Assembly (NCBI RefSeq): GCF_024692365.1
Contig: NZ_JAILMR010000121.1
Span: 1 to 56,207 of the forward strand
Reading direction: 5' to 3'
DNA length: 56,207 nucleotides
Origin: Ruminococcus sp.
Lineage (GTDB): Bacteria > Bacillota > Clostridia > Oscillospirales > Ruminococcaceae
The position numbers and the translations under genes are program-made. The notes under the pieces are model-generated. The model saw nothing but the letters and a program-made list of their open reading frames with translations. It did not search any database and was not told where the DNA came from. Positions within the stretch are counted from its first letter, which is position 1; every line of letters starts with the position of its first letter. Positions 15,475 to 23,106 of the stretch are shown in pieces.

Positions 15475-16382
15475 ACAGACTGAATGTGAATTTCTGCGGT
15501 GTTGATTTCAAAAACCCGATAGTACCCGCAAGCGGTACATACGGCTACGGCAGAGAGTATGAGTGTCTTTATCCCCTTTCGACCCTGGGCGGTATCTCCG
15601 TAAAGGGTACCACACTGCACAGGAGAGAGGGCAATCCCGCACCGAGAGTTGCCGAGACTCCCTCGGGTATGCTTAATTCCGTCGGTCTGCAGAACGGCGG
15701 TGTTGATAAGTTCCTCAGCTACGAACTGCCTAATCTGGTAACTAAGGATACTCGCATAATCGCTAATATAGCAGGTTCTACCATTGAGGAATGTGCCGAA
15801 CTGGCGGCTAAACTCAAAGACAGTGATATCGATATGATAGAACTAAATATCTCCTGCCCCAACGTAAAGCAGGGCGGTGCGGCTTTCGGTACCGACTGCA
15901 ATATCGCAGGTGCGGTAACAAAGGCTGTCAAGGACAATTCCGACAAGCCCGTTATGGTTAAGCTTTCGCCTAACGTTACAAGCATTGTGGATATCGCAAA
16001 AAGCGTTGAAGCAAACGGCGCAGATGCTGTATCGCTGATAAACACACTTCTCGGCATGAGGATAGATATCAACACAGGCAGACCCATACTCAAAAACAAC
16101 GTTGGCGGACTTTCGGGCCCTGCGGTATTCCCTGTGGCTGTTAGAATGGTATGGCAGGTTGCAAATGCCGTAAATATCCCCGTATGCGGAATGGGCGGCG
16201 TTTCCACTTGGGAGGACGCTGTTGAGATAATGATGGTGGGCGCAAGCCTTGTACAGGTAGGCGCGGCTATATTCAACGACCCCTTTGCACCCGTCCAGAT
16301 AATAGACGGCTTGCAGAAATTCTGCGAGGATAAGGGCATAAACAACATCTCGGAGATAGTCGGCACTGTAAAGCCGTGGTAA
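15471..16382 (+). CDS. pyrD: Dihydroorotate dehydrogenase B, catalytic subunit
   Basis: This 303-aa FMN enzyme oxidises dihydroorotate to orotate and works with PyrK as the NAD-dependent class 1B complex. Seen are PASGTYGYGREY, the substrate-binding NSVGLQNGG, the class-1B catalytic Cys region ELNISCPNVKQGG, and phosphate-binding strings GGLSGPAVFP and CGMGGVSTWEDA. AAGGAGGTGG lies before the overlapping ATG. Confidence 0.96.
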   Translation: MNRLNVNFCGVDFKNPIVPASGTYGYGREYECLYPLSTLGGISVKGTTLHRREGNPAPRVAETPSGMLNSVGLQNGGVDKFLSYELPNLVTKDTRIIANIAGSTIEECAELAAKLKDSDIDMIELNISCPNVKQGGAAFGTDCNIAGAVTKAVKDNSDKPVMVKLSPNVTSIVDIAKSVEANGADAVSLINTLLGMRIDINTGRPILKNNVGGLSGPAVFPVAVRMVWQVANAVNIPVCGMGGVSTWEDAVEIMMVGASLVQVGAAIFNDPFAPVQIIDGLQKFCEDKGINNISEIVGTVKPW

Positions 16383-16391
16383 GGAGGGGCT

Positions 16392-17537
16392 ATGGACTTC
16401 CCTTTTGAAAGCGATATATATTCGCTGAGAACACCATGCTATCTGGTAAGCGAAAAGGCGCTCAAACATAATATGGAGATACTGCTTTCCGTCCGCAAAA
16501 GGACGGGCTGCAAGATACTTCTTGCCCAGAAAGCTTTTTCGATGTACGCCGCATACCCCATGATGCGCCCCTATATCGACGGCACCACCGCCAGCGGTCT
16601 GTTTGAAGCAAAACTGGGTCATGAGGAATTCGGCGGAGAGACCCACGTTTTCAGCCCCGCCTACAAAAAAGAGGATATGGCTGAACTGGTGAAGATATGC
16701 GATGATATCATCTTCAACAGCTTTTCCCAGTGGAAACTCCACCGCGGCACTGTTAAAAACAGCGGAAGAAAAGTATCCTGCGGCATCAGGTGCAACCCTT
16801 TGTATTCGGAGATAGATACCGACATCTATAACCCATGCTTTACAGGTTCAAGACTGGGTGTTACCCCCGAAAATTTCGAGAGCGGCGAACTTGACGGCAT
16901 CGAGGGACTTCACTTCCATACCATGTGCGAACAGGGCGCAGACGTTCTTGCAAGAACGATACCCCATATCGAGAAACATTTCGGTGAATACATAAAGCAG
17001 ATGAAATGGGTGAACCTCGGTGGCGGACATCATATCACAAAAGCAGGCTACGACGTTGACCTGCTTTGCAGAACGGTGGATAGTATACAGCAGAAGTACG
17101 GCGTTCAGGTATACCTTGAACCGGGAGAAGCCTGTGCGCTGAATGCGGGCTGGCTTGTGACGGAAGTTCTGGACATCGGCAAAAACGGAATTGAATTTGC
17201 GATAGTTGACACCTCAGCGGCTTGCCATATGCCCGATGTACTGGAAATGCCCTATCGTCCTGAGATAATAGGCGCAGGCAAGGCAGGCGAAAAAAAGCAC
17301 GTATACCGCCTTGGAGGACCCACCTGTCTGGCGGGTGATATCATAGGCGATTACGCCTTTGATGAACCCCTGAAAGCGGGTGACAGACTGGTGTTCTGCG
17401 ATATGGCGATATACTCCATGTGCAAGAACAACACCTTCAACGGTATGCCCCTGCCTGAGATATACCTCGAAAAACTCGACGGCACCACCGAGAGCATAAA
17501 ACGCTTCGGCTACGAAGATTTCAAGTGCAGGGTATAG
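16392..17537 (+). CDS. nspC: Carboxynorspermidine/carboxyspermidine decarboxylase
   Basis: This 381-aa PLP enzyme of the alanine-racemase-fold decarboxylases completes the alternative spermidine pathway. The PLP lysine lies in KILLAQKAFSMYAAYPMM, and the substrate-side motifs GIRCNPLYSE, LHFHTMCEQGAD and GGGHHITKAGYD are typical of NspC. The partner dehydrogenase (CASDH, lys1-like) is not in this window, so the gene stands apart from its pathway. It begins 9 bases after pyrD and is probably co-transcribed. Confidence 0.92.
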   Translation: MDFPFESDIYSLRTPCYLVSEKALKHNMEILLSVRKRTGCKILLAQKAFSMYAAYPMMRPYIDGTTASGLFEAKLGHEEFGGETHVFSPAYKKEDMAELVKICDDIIFNSFSQWKLHRGTVKNSGRKVSCGIRCNPLYSEIDTDIYNPCFTGSRLGVTPENFESGELDGIEGLHFHTMCEQGADVLARTIPHIEKHFGEYIKQMKWVNLGGGHHITKAGYDVDLLCRTVDSIQQKYGVQVYLEPGEACALNAGWLVTEVLDIGKNGIEFAIVDTSAACHMPDVLEMPYRPEIIGAGKAGEKKHVYRLGGPTCLAGDIIGDYAFDEPLKAGDRLVFCDMAIYSMCKNNTFNGMPLPEIYLEKLDGTTESIKRFGYEDFKCRV

Positions 17538-17555
17538 CTTCAAATAATCATTTAT

Positions 17556-17810
17556 CATACGAACTACGGATTTTATTGGGTGAAAACCCTTTTGAAAAAG
17601 GGTTATTCCCCCAAACCCCCTTTCCTAAAACTTCTATTTCTTTTGGGCAGGGGGCAGCTATTTCTATAAAGTGAAGTCAGTGTCCGTACTAAAGTATACT
17701 TTATAAAGATGTCTGCCCCCTGCCCAAAAGAGGCAAAAGTCTTTGGAAAGGAGTCTGAGGGAAACCTTTCTTCAGAAAGGTTTTCCCCAGTAAACTCCGC
17801 AGTCCGTATG
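17556..17810. repeat. 255-bp imperfect palindromic element (MITE-like)
   Basis: The two halves of this non-coding stretch are reverse complements with scattered mismatches. The outer ends match as CATACG-ACT-CGGA against CATACGGACTGCGGA. An inner perfect 18-bp pair, CTTTTGGGCAGGGGGCAG (17640-17657), faces its complement at 17713-17730, and TATAAAGT (17665-17672) faces ACTTTATA (17698-17705). No ORF is supported. It fills the gap after nspC and could fold into a very long hairpin; it may be a non-autonomous mobile element. Confidence 0.75.
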
Positions 17811-17821
17811 ACAGCGACAGC

Positions 17822-17855
17822 AAACGGCACTCTCGTTAATTCGGGAGTGCCGTTT
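17822..17855. terminator. Hairpin between the palindromic element and the RHH gene
   Basis: The stem AACGGCACTCTCG / TCGGGAGTGCCGTTT lies directly after the stop of the minus-strand RHH gene. The following T tract is short on both strands, so it may act as a weak bidirectional terminator. Confidence 0.5.
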
Positions 17856-17859
17856 ATCG

Positions 17860-18066
17860 TTATTCAAATTCCTCTACATTGAGGTCGGGTGGGGCATCTA
17901 TGTCCTTGCCAACATAGCCGCCGTTCTTGCGCCGCTGCTTCACGCATTCGGTCAGAAGATATTCTATCTGTCCGTTTACCGAGCGGAAGTCGTCTTCTGC
18001 CCATGAAGCTATATCATTATACAGCTTCTCCGAAAGCCTCAGCGGTATCTGTTTCTTTGCTGCCAT
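17860..18066 (-). CDS. Ribbon-helix-helix (Arc-type) DNA-binding protein, 68 aa
   Basis: The N-terminus AAKKQIPLRLSEKLYNDIAS matches the Arc/MetJ ribbon: a beta strand (IPLRLS) followed by two helices, with SVNGQIEYLLTECV as the second helix. Dimers of such proteins bind short palindromes. It ends with an acidic DLNVEEFE tail. It starts 3 bases after the SPFH gene stops and is the last gene of the operon, whose promoter overlaps a TGTGATAT / ATATCACA palindrome (20180-20202) that this protein could recognise (inference). Confidence 0.75.
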   Translation of the reverse strand: MAAKKQIPLRLSEKLYNDIASWAEDDFRSVNGQIEYLLTECVKQRRKNGGYVGKDIDAPPDLNVEEFE

Positions 18067-18069
18067 AAC

Positions 18070-19098
18070 TTAGTACAGGCTGCCCGAATTTACTATGGGC
18101 TGAGCGTCGTGGTTGCCGCAGAGAACTACCAGCAGATTGGATACCATTGCAGCCTTGCGCTCGTCGTCGAGTTCAACGACGTTCTTTTCGCTGAGCTGTT
18201 CAAGTGCCATCTCAACCATGCCGACAGCGCCGTCAACGATAAGTTTTCTCGCGTCAACTACTGCGCTTGCCTGCTGTCTCTGGAGCATTGCGGCTGCGAT
18301 CTCGGGCGCATAGGCAAGGTAAGTGATTCTCGCCTCGATGATCTCGATGCCTGCATTCTTAACTTTTTCCTGTATCTCATCACGGATACGCTGTGCAACT
18401 ATCTCGCTGGAACCTCTCAGGCTGCCTTCGTCTGCTACGCCGTCGCCTGTGGTATCAACGTTGGGTGCTACATCGTATGGGTAGAGCCTTACGATATTTC
18501 TCAGTGCGGTATCGCACTGGAGTGAAAGGTACTCCTTGTAGTTATCTACCTCGAATACTGCCTTTGCGGTATCAACAACTCTCCAGATAACTGCAATGCC
18601 GATCTCGATGGGGTTGCCGAGGCAGTCGTTGATCTTCTGCTTGTTGTTATCGAGGGTCATCATTTTCAGGGATATCCTCTTATCGATCTTTGCATAGCCT
18701 GTTGCGGGGTTAACAGCGCCCTGTCCGCCTGCTGCGGTGGAGGTCTTTGCTGAATCGCTCTTTACATCGCCGCTCTGACGGAGCTTCGTGTTAGCCGCAG
18801 GGTTAACTGCTGTGCAGAAAGGATTTACCCAGTAGAAGCCGTCGCCCTTGAGTGTGCCCTTGTACTTACCAAAGAGGGTGAGTACCAGTGCTTCCTGAGG
18901 ACGGAGGACTTTTAGACCCGCAAAGCCTATCCAGCCGAAAGTGAGCCATATTCCCGAAATGACACCTATCAGGATACCTGCGTCGCCGCCGATAGCGTGT
19001 GAAGCGGGCAGTCCGAGGAATGCTACTATATAGAGTATGATGAAAAGCATCATCATTCCCATGCCGTTTTTCTTGGTCGATAAAATTTTCTCTGTCAT
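18070..19098 (-). CDS. SPFH/band-7 (prohibitin-flotillin) membrane protein
   Basis: The protein has about 342 aa. An N-terminal hydrophobic hairpin ([18 protein letters not shown], then [20 protein letters not shown]) is followed by an SPFH domain starting near [19 protein letters not shown] and ending in [20 protein letters not shown] and the region after it. SPFH proteins oligomerise on membranes and organise microdomains. The start MTEKILSTK is chosen because AAAGGAG lies just upstream of it; an in-frame ATG 39 bases earlier has no comparable site. It is in operon with the DUF4003-like and RHH genes. Confidence 0.85.
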   Translation of the reverse strand: MTEKILSTKKNGMGMMMLFIILYIVAFLGLPASHAIGGDAGILIGVISGIWLTFGWIGFAGLKVLRPQEALVLTLFGKYKGTLKGDGFYWVNPFCTAVNPAANTKLRQSGDVKSDSAKTSTAAGGQGAVNPATGYAKIDKRISLKMMTLDNNKQKINDCLGNPIEIGIAVIWRVVDTAKAVFEVDNYKEYLSLQCDTALRNIVRLYPYDVAPNVDTTGDGVADEGSLRGSSEIVAQRIRDEIQEKVKNAGIEIIEARITYLAYAPEIAAAMLQRQQASAVVDARKLIVDGAVGMVEMALEQLSEKNVVELDDERKAAMVSNLLVVLCGNHDAQPIVNSGSLY

Positions 19099-19144
19099 AG
19101 TGATCGTCTCCTTTGTATGTATATCTTTGTTTGTCATAGGTTTA

Positions 19145-20128
19145 TCAGTGTGAAGCGGAAGCCGCAGCTACGTTTGCAGCTGTTATCGCAGCCATGCAGG
19201 CTATCATAGCGCAGATAGCTGCCTGCTGTGCCGCTATCATGGACATCGAAGAAGTCTGAGAATCAGCTTCCTCATAGAATGAAGTTGTCAGCATTGCCGC
19301 ATGGGCAAGACGGGTAGTCTTATCGGTGCTGAGTGCGCCGTAGCCTTTCTGCTTTGAAAGGAATCCGTCAGCTTCGAGAATGGTGTCGGTCAGGGTCTTA
19401 ACGTCCTGACGGCAAAGGGAAACTGCCGCGAGTATGGGGAGTTCGGAGTGCTTGTCGAACTTTCTGCCTGCTTCTTTCAGCGAATCGAAGAGCTGAACCA
19501 TTCTGCCGACTTTTTCATCGGCACTGCCATCAGCCATGCTGAATATCTGCGCACAGGACTGTACTGCGTCCTTATCGGAAAACTTCTTTTTCAGCAGTTC
19601 AAAGCACTTTTCGCACTCGTCTACCAGCTCGGAATCGGACTTTTCGGAAAGCGCCATAAAGCCTGCCATTACGCTGTCGGACTGACTTGTGAGGATAGGG
19701 TGTTCCTTCTTCATCAGGTCGTATATCCTTTTTCCGCGCTCGCCTATCTCCTCGGACTTTGCCGCGTCAGCTTCGTTACCGACTGTGATAGCCAGAAAAG
19801 CCAGATATTCGGAGCGGCTGAAATGCTTTTTGAGTATCTTGTAAGTCTCCTCAATCCTGTCTGCTGCGCCCTCTGCATCGCCCGAAAGGTAGAGCTGAAC
19901 GAGTATTGGCAGTTCGGAATATCCCCTGAGATAGGACAGGGAGCTTATGCTCTTTTTAAGTATCTTTCTGGTCTCTTTGAGTTTATCAACATCGGCGGTA
20001 ACGCCTGCCGCTGTCAGTGTGTTAGCCGCTGCGGGGTAGATGAAAGTGCTGTCGAAACGGGCAGCCTTTTTCAGCGCCTCGCGGTTCTCGATAAACATTG
20101 TGCAAAACTCATTGATATTGTTTTTCAT
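19145..20128 (-). CDS. DUF4003-family protein
   Basis: This 327-aa protein is mostly helical. Repeated patterns such as KKHFSRSEYLAFLA, KKKFSDKDAVQSC and FDSLKEAGRKFDKHSELPIL are typical of DUF4003 proteins of Bacillota. The C-terminus is an Ala- and Met-rich hydrophobic stretch (AAICAMIACMAAITAANVAA) that may be a membrane anchor. The start is at MKNNINEF, preceded by AGGAGG. It is first in the operon with the SPFH and RHH genes. The function is unknown; the pairing with SPFH suggests a membrane-stress role. Confidence 0.72.
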   Translation of the reverse strand: MKNNINEFCTMFIENREALKKAARFDSTFIYPAAANTLTAAGVTADVDKLKETRKILKKSISSLSYLRGYSELPILVQLYLSGDAEGAADRIEETYKILKKHFSRSEYLAFLAITVGNEADAAKSEEIGERGKRIYDLMKKEHPILTSQSDSVMAGFMALSEKSDSELVDECEKCFELLKKKFSDKDAVQSCAQIFSMADGSADEKVGRMVQLFDSLKEAGRKFDKHSELPILAAVSLCRQDVKTLTDTILEADGFLSKQKGYGALSTDKTTRLAHAAMLTTSFYEEADSQTSSMSMIAAQQAAICAMIACMAAITAANVAAASASH

Positions 20129-20179
20129 TGTTGTTCCTCCTGAATCGGTTGATATTGTTATCACTCTAAATTATCTCTT

Positions 20180-20220
20180 TGTGATATCAAAATAATATCA
20201 CATTTTCTCAAAAATGTCAA
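20180..20220 (-). promoter_or_regulatory. Promoter with overlapping palindromic operator for the DUF4003-SPFH-RHH operon
   Basis: On the minus strand TTGACA (20215-20220), 17-bp spacer and TATTAT (20192-20197). A perfect inverted repeat TGTGATAT-N7-ATATCACA at 20180-20202 covers the -10 element, the place where a repressor would block polymerase. The RHH protein of the same operon is the obvious candidate (inference). Confidence 0.75.
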
Positions 20221-20357
20221 TAGCATTTACCTCCATCATGATACGCTTTGTAGGCATAAATAAAAACCGAATCTCCCATATCGACCCCGATATGCAATTT
20301 TCACATAAACACGTGTAAATTTTTCAGACAGCTGTCAAAAAGTTTTCATAAAAACTA

Positions 20358-20386
20358 TTGAATTACAGATAAAAGTGTGTTATAAT
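20358..20386 (+). promoter_or_regulatory. Sigma-A promoter of degV
   Basis: TTGAAT (20358-20363), 17-bp spacer, TATAAT (20381-20386), about 64 bases before the degV ATG. The operator palindrome of the divergent unit is about 150 bases away, so shared control is possible but not shown. Confidence 0.8.
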
Positions 20387-20449
20387 TACATAAATTCAAG
20401 CAGATATCCTTTAAGTTTTTGAGACATATATATAATGGAGTGATTTGCT

Positions 20450-21316
20450 ATGACAAGACCATATACACTTTTCTGTGATTCAACTTGCGACCTGCCTGAA
20501 GAAAGACTTCTGAAAATGGATTGCAAGATAATCCCCCTGACATTTGAGATAGACGGCAAGCCTTACACTACCGCTGATATCTCGATGCAGGAGTTTTACA
20601 GACGTATGCGTGAGGACGCTTCTACCAAAACTTCCCAGATATCCGTGGGCGTATGTCAGGATGCTTTTGAGGAAGAACTGAAGCAGGGCAGGGATATACT
20701 GTATCTCACTTTTTCTTCGGGTCTCAGCGGCACTTACAACAGCGCACTTATCGCTAAGGAAAATCTTACTGAACAGTATCCCGATGCCAAGATAATCATT
20801 GTCGATTCGCTGAGTGCATCATCGGGTGAAGGACTTCTGCTGATATATGCTGAAATGAAGAAACGTGAGGGCATGGAGATAGACCAGCTGGCAAGCTGGC
20901 TGGAGGTCAACCGTTTCCACATATGTCATGTATTCACTGTTGACGACCTTAAATATCTTTTCCGCGGCGGACGAGTTTCGCGTGCTTCGGCGATAGCGGG
21001 AACGGTGCTGGGCATAAAGCCTGTGCTGACCGTTGATAATGACGGACATCTTATCCCGCAGGACAAGGTGCGCGGCAGGAAGCAGTCAATAAACAGGCTG
21101 GGACAGATGATAAAAGAGCGCAAAGGCAACTGCCTGAACCAGATAGTCACCTTGAGTCATGGCGACTGTATCGAGGACGCGAAGTATGCTGAGAAGATGC
21201 TGAAAGAGATATTCGGCGAGGATACGGAAGTTGTTATGGCATATACGGGACCTGTTATCGGTGCGCATTCGGGACCTGGCACACTGGCGCTGTTTTTCTG
21301 GGGAGAGTTTAGGTGA
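20450..21316 (+). CDS. DegV-family fatty-acid-binding protein
   Basis: The 288-aa protein starts TRPYTLFCDSTCDLPEE, the DegV signature. It has SQISVGVCQDAFEE, LTFSSGLSGTYNSA, and IKPVLTVDNDGHLIPQDKVRGRK for the lipid-binding cleft. It ends with GPVIGAHSGPGTLALFFWG, the family's IGxHxGPG motif. DegV (FakB-type) proteins hold a fatty acid for phosphorylation by FakA. FakA is not in this window. Confidence 0.92.
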   Translation: MTRPYTLFCDSTCDLPEERLLKMDCKIIPLTFEIDGKPYTTADISMQEFYRRMREDASTKTSQISVGVCQDAFEEELKQGRDILYLTFSSGLSGTYNSALIAKENLTEQYPDAKIIIVDSLSASSGEGLLLIYAEMKKREGMEIDQLASWLEVNRFHICHVFTVDDLKYLFRGGRVSRASAIAGTVLGIKPVLTVDNDGHLIPQDKVRGRKQSINRLGQMIKERKGNCLNQIVTLSHGDCIEDAKYAEKMLKEIFGEDTEVVMAYTGPVIGAHSGPGTLALFFWGEFR

Positions 21317-21317
21317 T

Positions 21318-21415
21318 AATTCATAATTGTTGGCAGGGCAACCACGAAGTTTGGTAAGAATGCCAAGGAGGCAAAGCGCGCGGTCAAGCCGCGCGCTTTG
21401 TTTCTTTGGCACTCT
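21318..21415 (+). repeat. Dispersed palindromic repeat, copy C (also terminator of degV)
   Basis: It consists of a 25-bp block (21318-21342) containing TTGTTGGCAGGGCAAC, a short spacer, then AGAATGCCAAGGA and a stem CAAAGCGCGCGG / CCGCGCGCTTTG followed by TTTCTTTGGCA. The 25-bp block recurs exactly, inverted, at 25843-25867, next to copy A of the same family. The GC-rich stem with T-rich tail directly follows degV and can serve as its terminator. Confidence 0.75.
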
Positions 21416-21473
21416 CACCCCAATAATTTAGTACCACACTTTTCAGATTTACGCGAACTGCCCGAAAATTCCC

Positions 21474-21502
21474 TTTACAATTCATTCCGGTTGTGCTATA
21501 AT
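21474..21502 (+). promoter_or_regulatory. Sigma-A promoter of the CpsB-type phosphatase gene
   Basis: TTTACA (21474-21479), 17-bp spacer, TATAAT (21497-21502), 49 bases before the ATG. Confidence 0.78.
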
Positions 21503-21550
21503 ATAATGTTGTAAAGTAAACGGTAAAATCCGATAGTCAGGAGTAAAACA

Positions 21551-22270
21551 ATGCTGATAGATTTTCACTCGCATTTTCTGCCACAAATTGATGACGGTTC
21601 CCGCAGTATCGATGAATCTGTACAGATACTCGATATCATGGCTAAGGGCGGCATCGAGACCATTGTGGCTACACCCCATTTTTACTGCACCGAACAGTCG
21701 GTGGATTCTTTTCTGGAAAAACGCACTAAGGCTTATGAGGAGCTTGCTCCCCATCTTAAACCCGAGCACCCTGCTATCCGTTTTGGGGCTGAGGTGCTTT
21801 ACGATCATTCTCTTGTGAATTACGAAAAGCTCCCCGAGCTTTGTATCGACGGCACAAACTGGCTTCTGCTTGAAATGCCATACACCGACCTTGACGACAA
21901 GATAATCAACGGTGTGGCTTCGATCACCGAAAGAGGTGATGTCAAGGTATTCGTGGCGCATATTGAGAGGTATCTTAACTTCACTTCGATGAAGCGTCTG
22001 GAACAGCTGATGAGGTTGGAAGTTCTGGGGCAGATAAATGCTAAGTCGCTGACTTCATTTATGTCGAAAAGGCGCTGTATGAAGCTTATCGAGCACGGAT
22101 ATGTACACGTGCTGGGTTCGGATTATCACCGCATTGGCAGAGGTGATGTCACGGTGGATATCGGATACGATATCATCACCAAGAACAAGAAGTTCGATGA
22201 CTTTGCCGAATACGCGGAGGGCAACGGCAAGAAGATACTTGCGAACGAACCTCTGGACAGCATTATCTAG
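21551..22270 (+). CDS. CpsB/CapC-type PHP-domain tyrosine-protein phosphatase
   Basis: The 239-aa PHP-fold metal enzyme begins MLIDFHSHFLPQIDDGSRS, the HxH...DDG metal motif of CpsB/YwqE phosphatases. It has VATPHFY, a Glu ligand in FGAEVLYD, AHIERY and the C-terminal GSDYHR metal motif. These enzymes dephosphorylate tyrosine kinases that control capsule or exopolysaccharide polymerisation. No kinase or glycosyltransferase gene is nearby, so its partner is elsewhere. Confidence 0.88.
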   Translation: MLIDFHSHFLPQIDDGSRSIDESVQILDIMAKGGIETIVATPHFYCTEQSVDSFLEKRTKAYEELAPHLKPEHPAIRFGAEVLYDHSLVNYEKLPELCIDGTNWLLLEMPYTDLDDKIINGVASITERGDVKVFVAHIERYLNFTSMKRLEQLMRLEVLGQINAKSLTSFMSKRRCMKLIEHGYVHVLGSDYHRIGRGDVTVDIGYDIITKNKKFDDFAEYAEGNGKKILANEPLDSII

Positions 22271-22280
22271 GGGTGATATC

Positions 22281-22517
22281 ATGGCGGGATATTCCGAGAT
22301 GCTGGGCAGCATAAAGACCCGAGAGGATTTTCTGAGATTTATGGAGCTTTTTATGGCTGACATTGAAGACGAGGGTGTCAGGGATTACCTTGGCTCTTTG
22401 ACAGCATGGGCTCATGATATGGACGGCTATTACAGCAATACGGGCAAAGAGAAGCCGAAGGATATCAACTGGGATTTCATTGCTACGCTGCTTTATACTG
22501 GCAGTATATATGAGTGA
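22281..22517 (+). CDS. Small protein of unknown function, 78 aa
   Basis: The ATG at 22281 follows AGGGGTGAT and lies 10 bases after the phosphatase stop, so the two are co-transcribed. The sequence contains REDFLRFMELFMADIED, LGSLTAWAHDMDGYY and INWDFIATLLYTGSIYE, a pattern I associate with DUF7660-type small proteins of 80-100 aa (assignment uncertain). It is soluble, acidic and rich in aromatic residues. Confidence 0.6.
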   Translation: MAGYSEMLGSIKTREDFLRFMELFMADIEDEGVRDYLGSLTAWAHDMDGYYSNTGKEKPKDINWDFIATLLYTGSIYE

Positions 22518-22519
22518 TT

Positions 22520-22575
22520 GACGTACTGCGGGGGTGTCGCCCCTCATCTGCGACTGTGTCGGCAGCGTCCTCGGA
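22520..22575. repeat. Dispersed GACGTACTGCGGGG repeat, copy 1
   Basis: GACGTACTGCGGGG, a short gap and GTCGCCCCTC are followed by GCGACTGTGTCGG. The same words in the same order are found at 25505-25580. It lies between two genes and is non-coding. Confidence 0.6.
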
Positions 22576-22631
22576 GCGAATAGAAGAGAAGCCAGAAAGA
22601 TTTTCCGAGAATAATTTGAAAGGTCGCATAA

Positions 22632-23045
22632 ATGACTATATATGATATTTTAAAACAAACTCCATTTACTGAAATATCTGAAAAGATACAAAAGTTTTAT
22701 GGAAATAAGGATATAGATAAATTCGCTGAATTATATAATAAGCTGCTTTCTATTACATCTGATCATACAGATAAGAAATTTACTGTATATATCTCTGCTT
22801 TTAGAATCAGCGATTCAGATGAAGACGAATATATCGAACATTTTGACGAAAACGATACATCACTACATTATGATGTCAGAGGCAATTATGATGATCAAGA
22901 TCAGGTATATTCTATTGCAGCCTGTGATTACTCGGATTTTTTACAATATAATATAGATGCTAATACGTTGAAAAACTATTCATACTCAACAATATTAGCA
23001 CATTGTTTTTGGGAAATAACCGCATATGGGTTTGATAGAGAGTAA
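22632..23045 (+). CDS. DUF6557-like protein, 137 aa
   Basis: This soluble acidic protein begins TIYDILKQTPFTEISEKI and ends AHCFWEITAYGFDRE. This start and the AHxxWExTxxGFxxE end are typical of the family I know as DUF6557. The middle contains DVRGNYDDQDQVYSIA. The gene is more AT-rich than the flanking peptidase and phosphatase genes, suggesting a separate origin. Its role is unknown; such proteins often occur as orphan immunity-like genes. Confidence 0.6.
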   Translation: MTIYDILKQTPFTEISEKIQKFYGNKDIDKFAELYNKLLSITSDHTDKKFTVYISAFRISDSDEDEYIEHFDENDTSLHYDVRGNYDDQDQVYSIAACDYSDFLQYNIDANTLKNYSYSTILAHCFWEITAYGFDRE

Positions 23046-23106
23046 AAGCATGAAGCAATTTATCATCATAAAAAATATATGAAAAATTTAATGGGAGGTA
23101 ATTTGA

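Noticed and set aside
17603..17830. An open reading frame of 75 codons on the minus strand within the palindrome
   Set aside because: It lies inside the 255-bp palindromic element, has no ribosome site and its codons only reflect the repeat.
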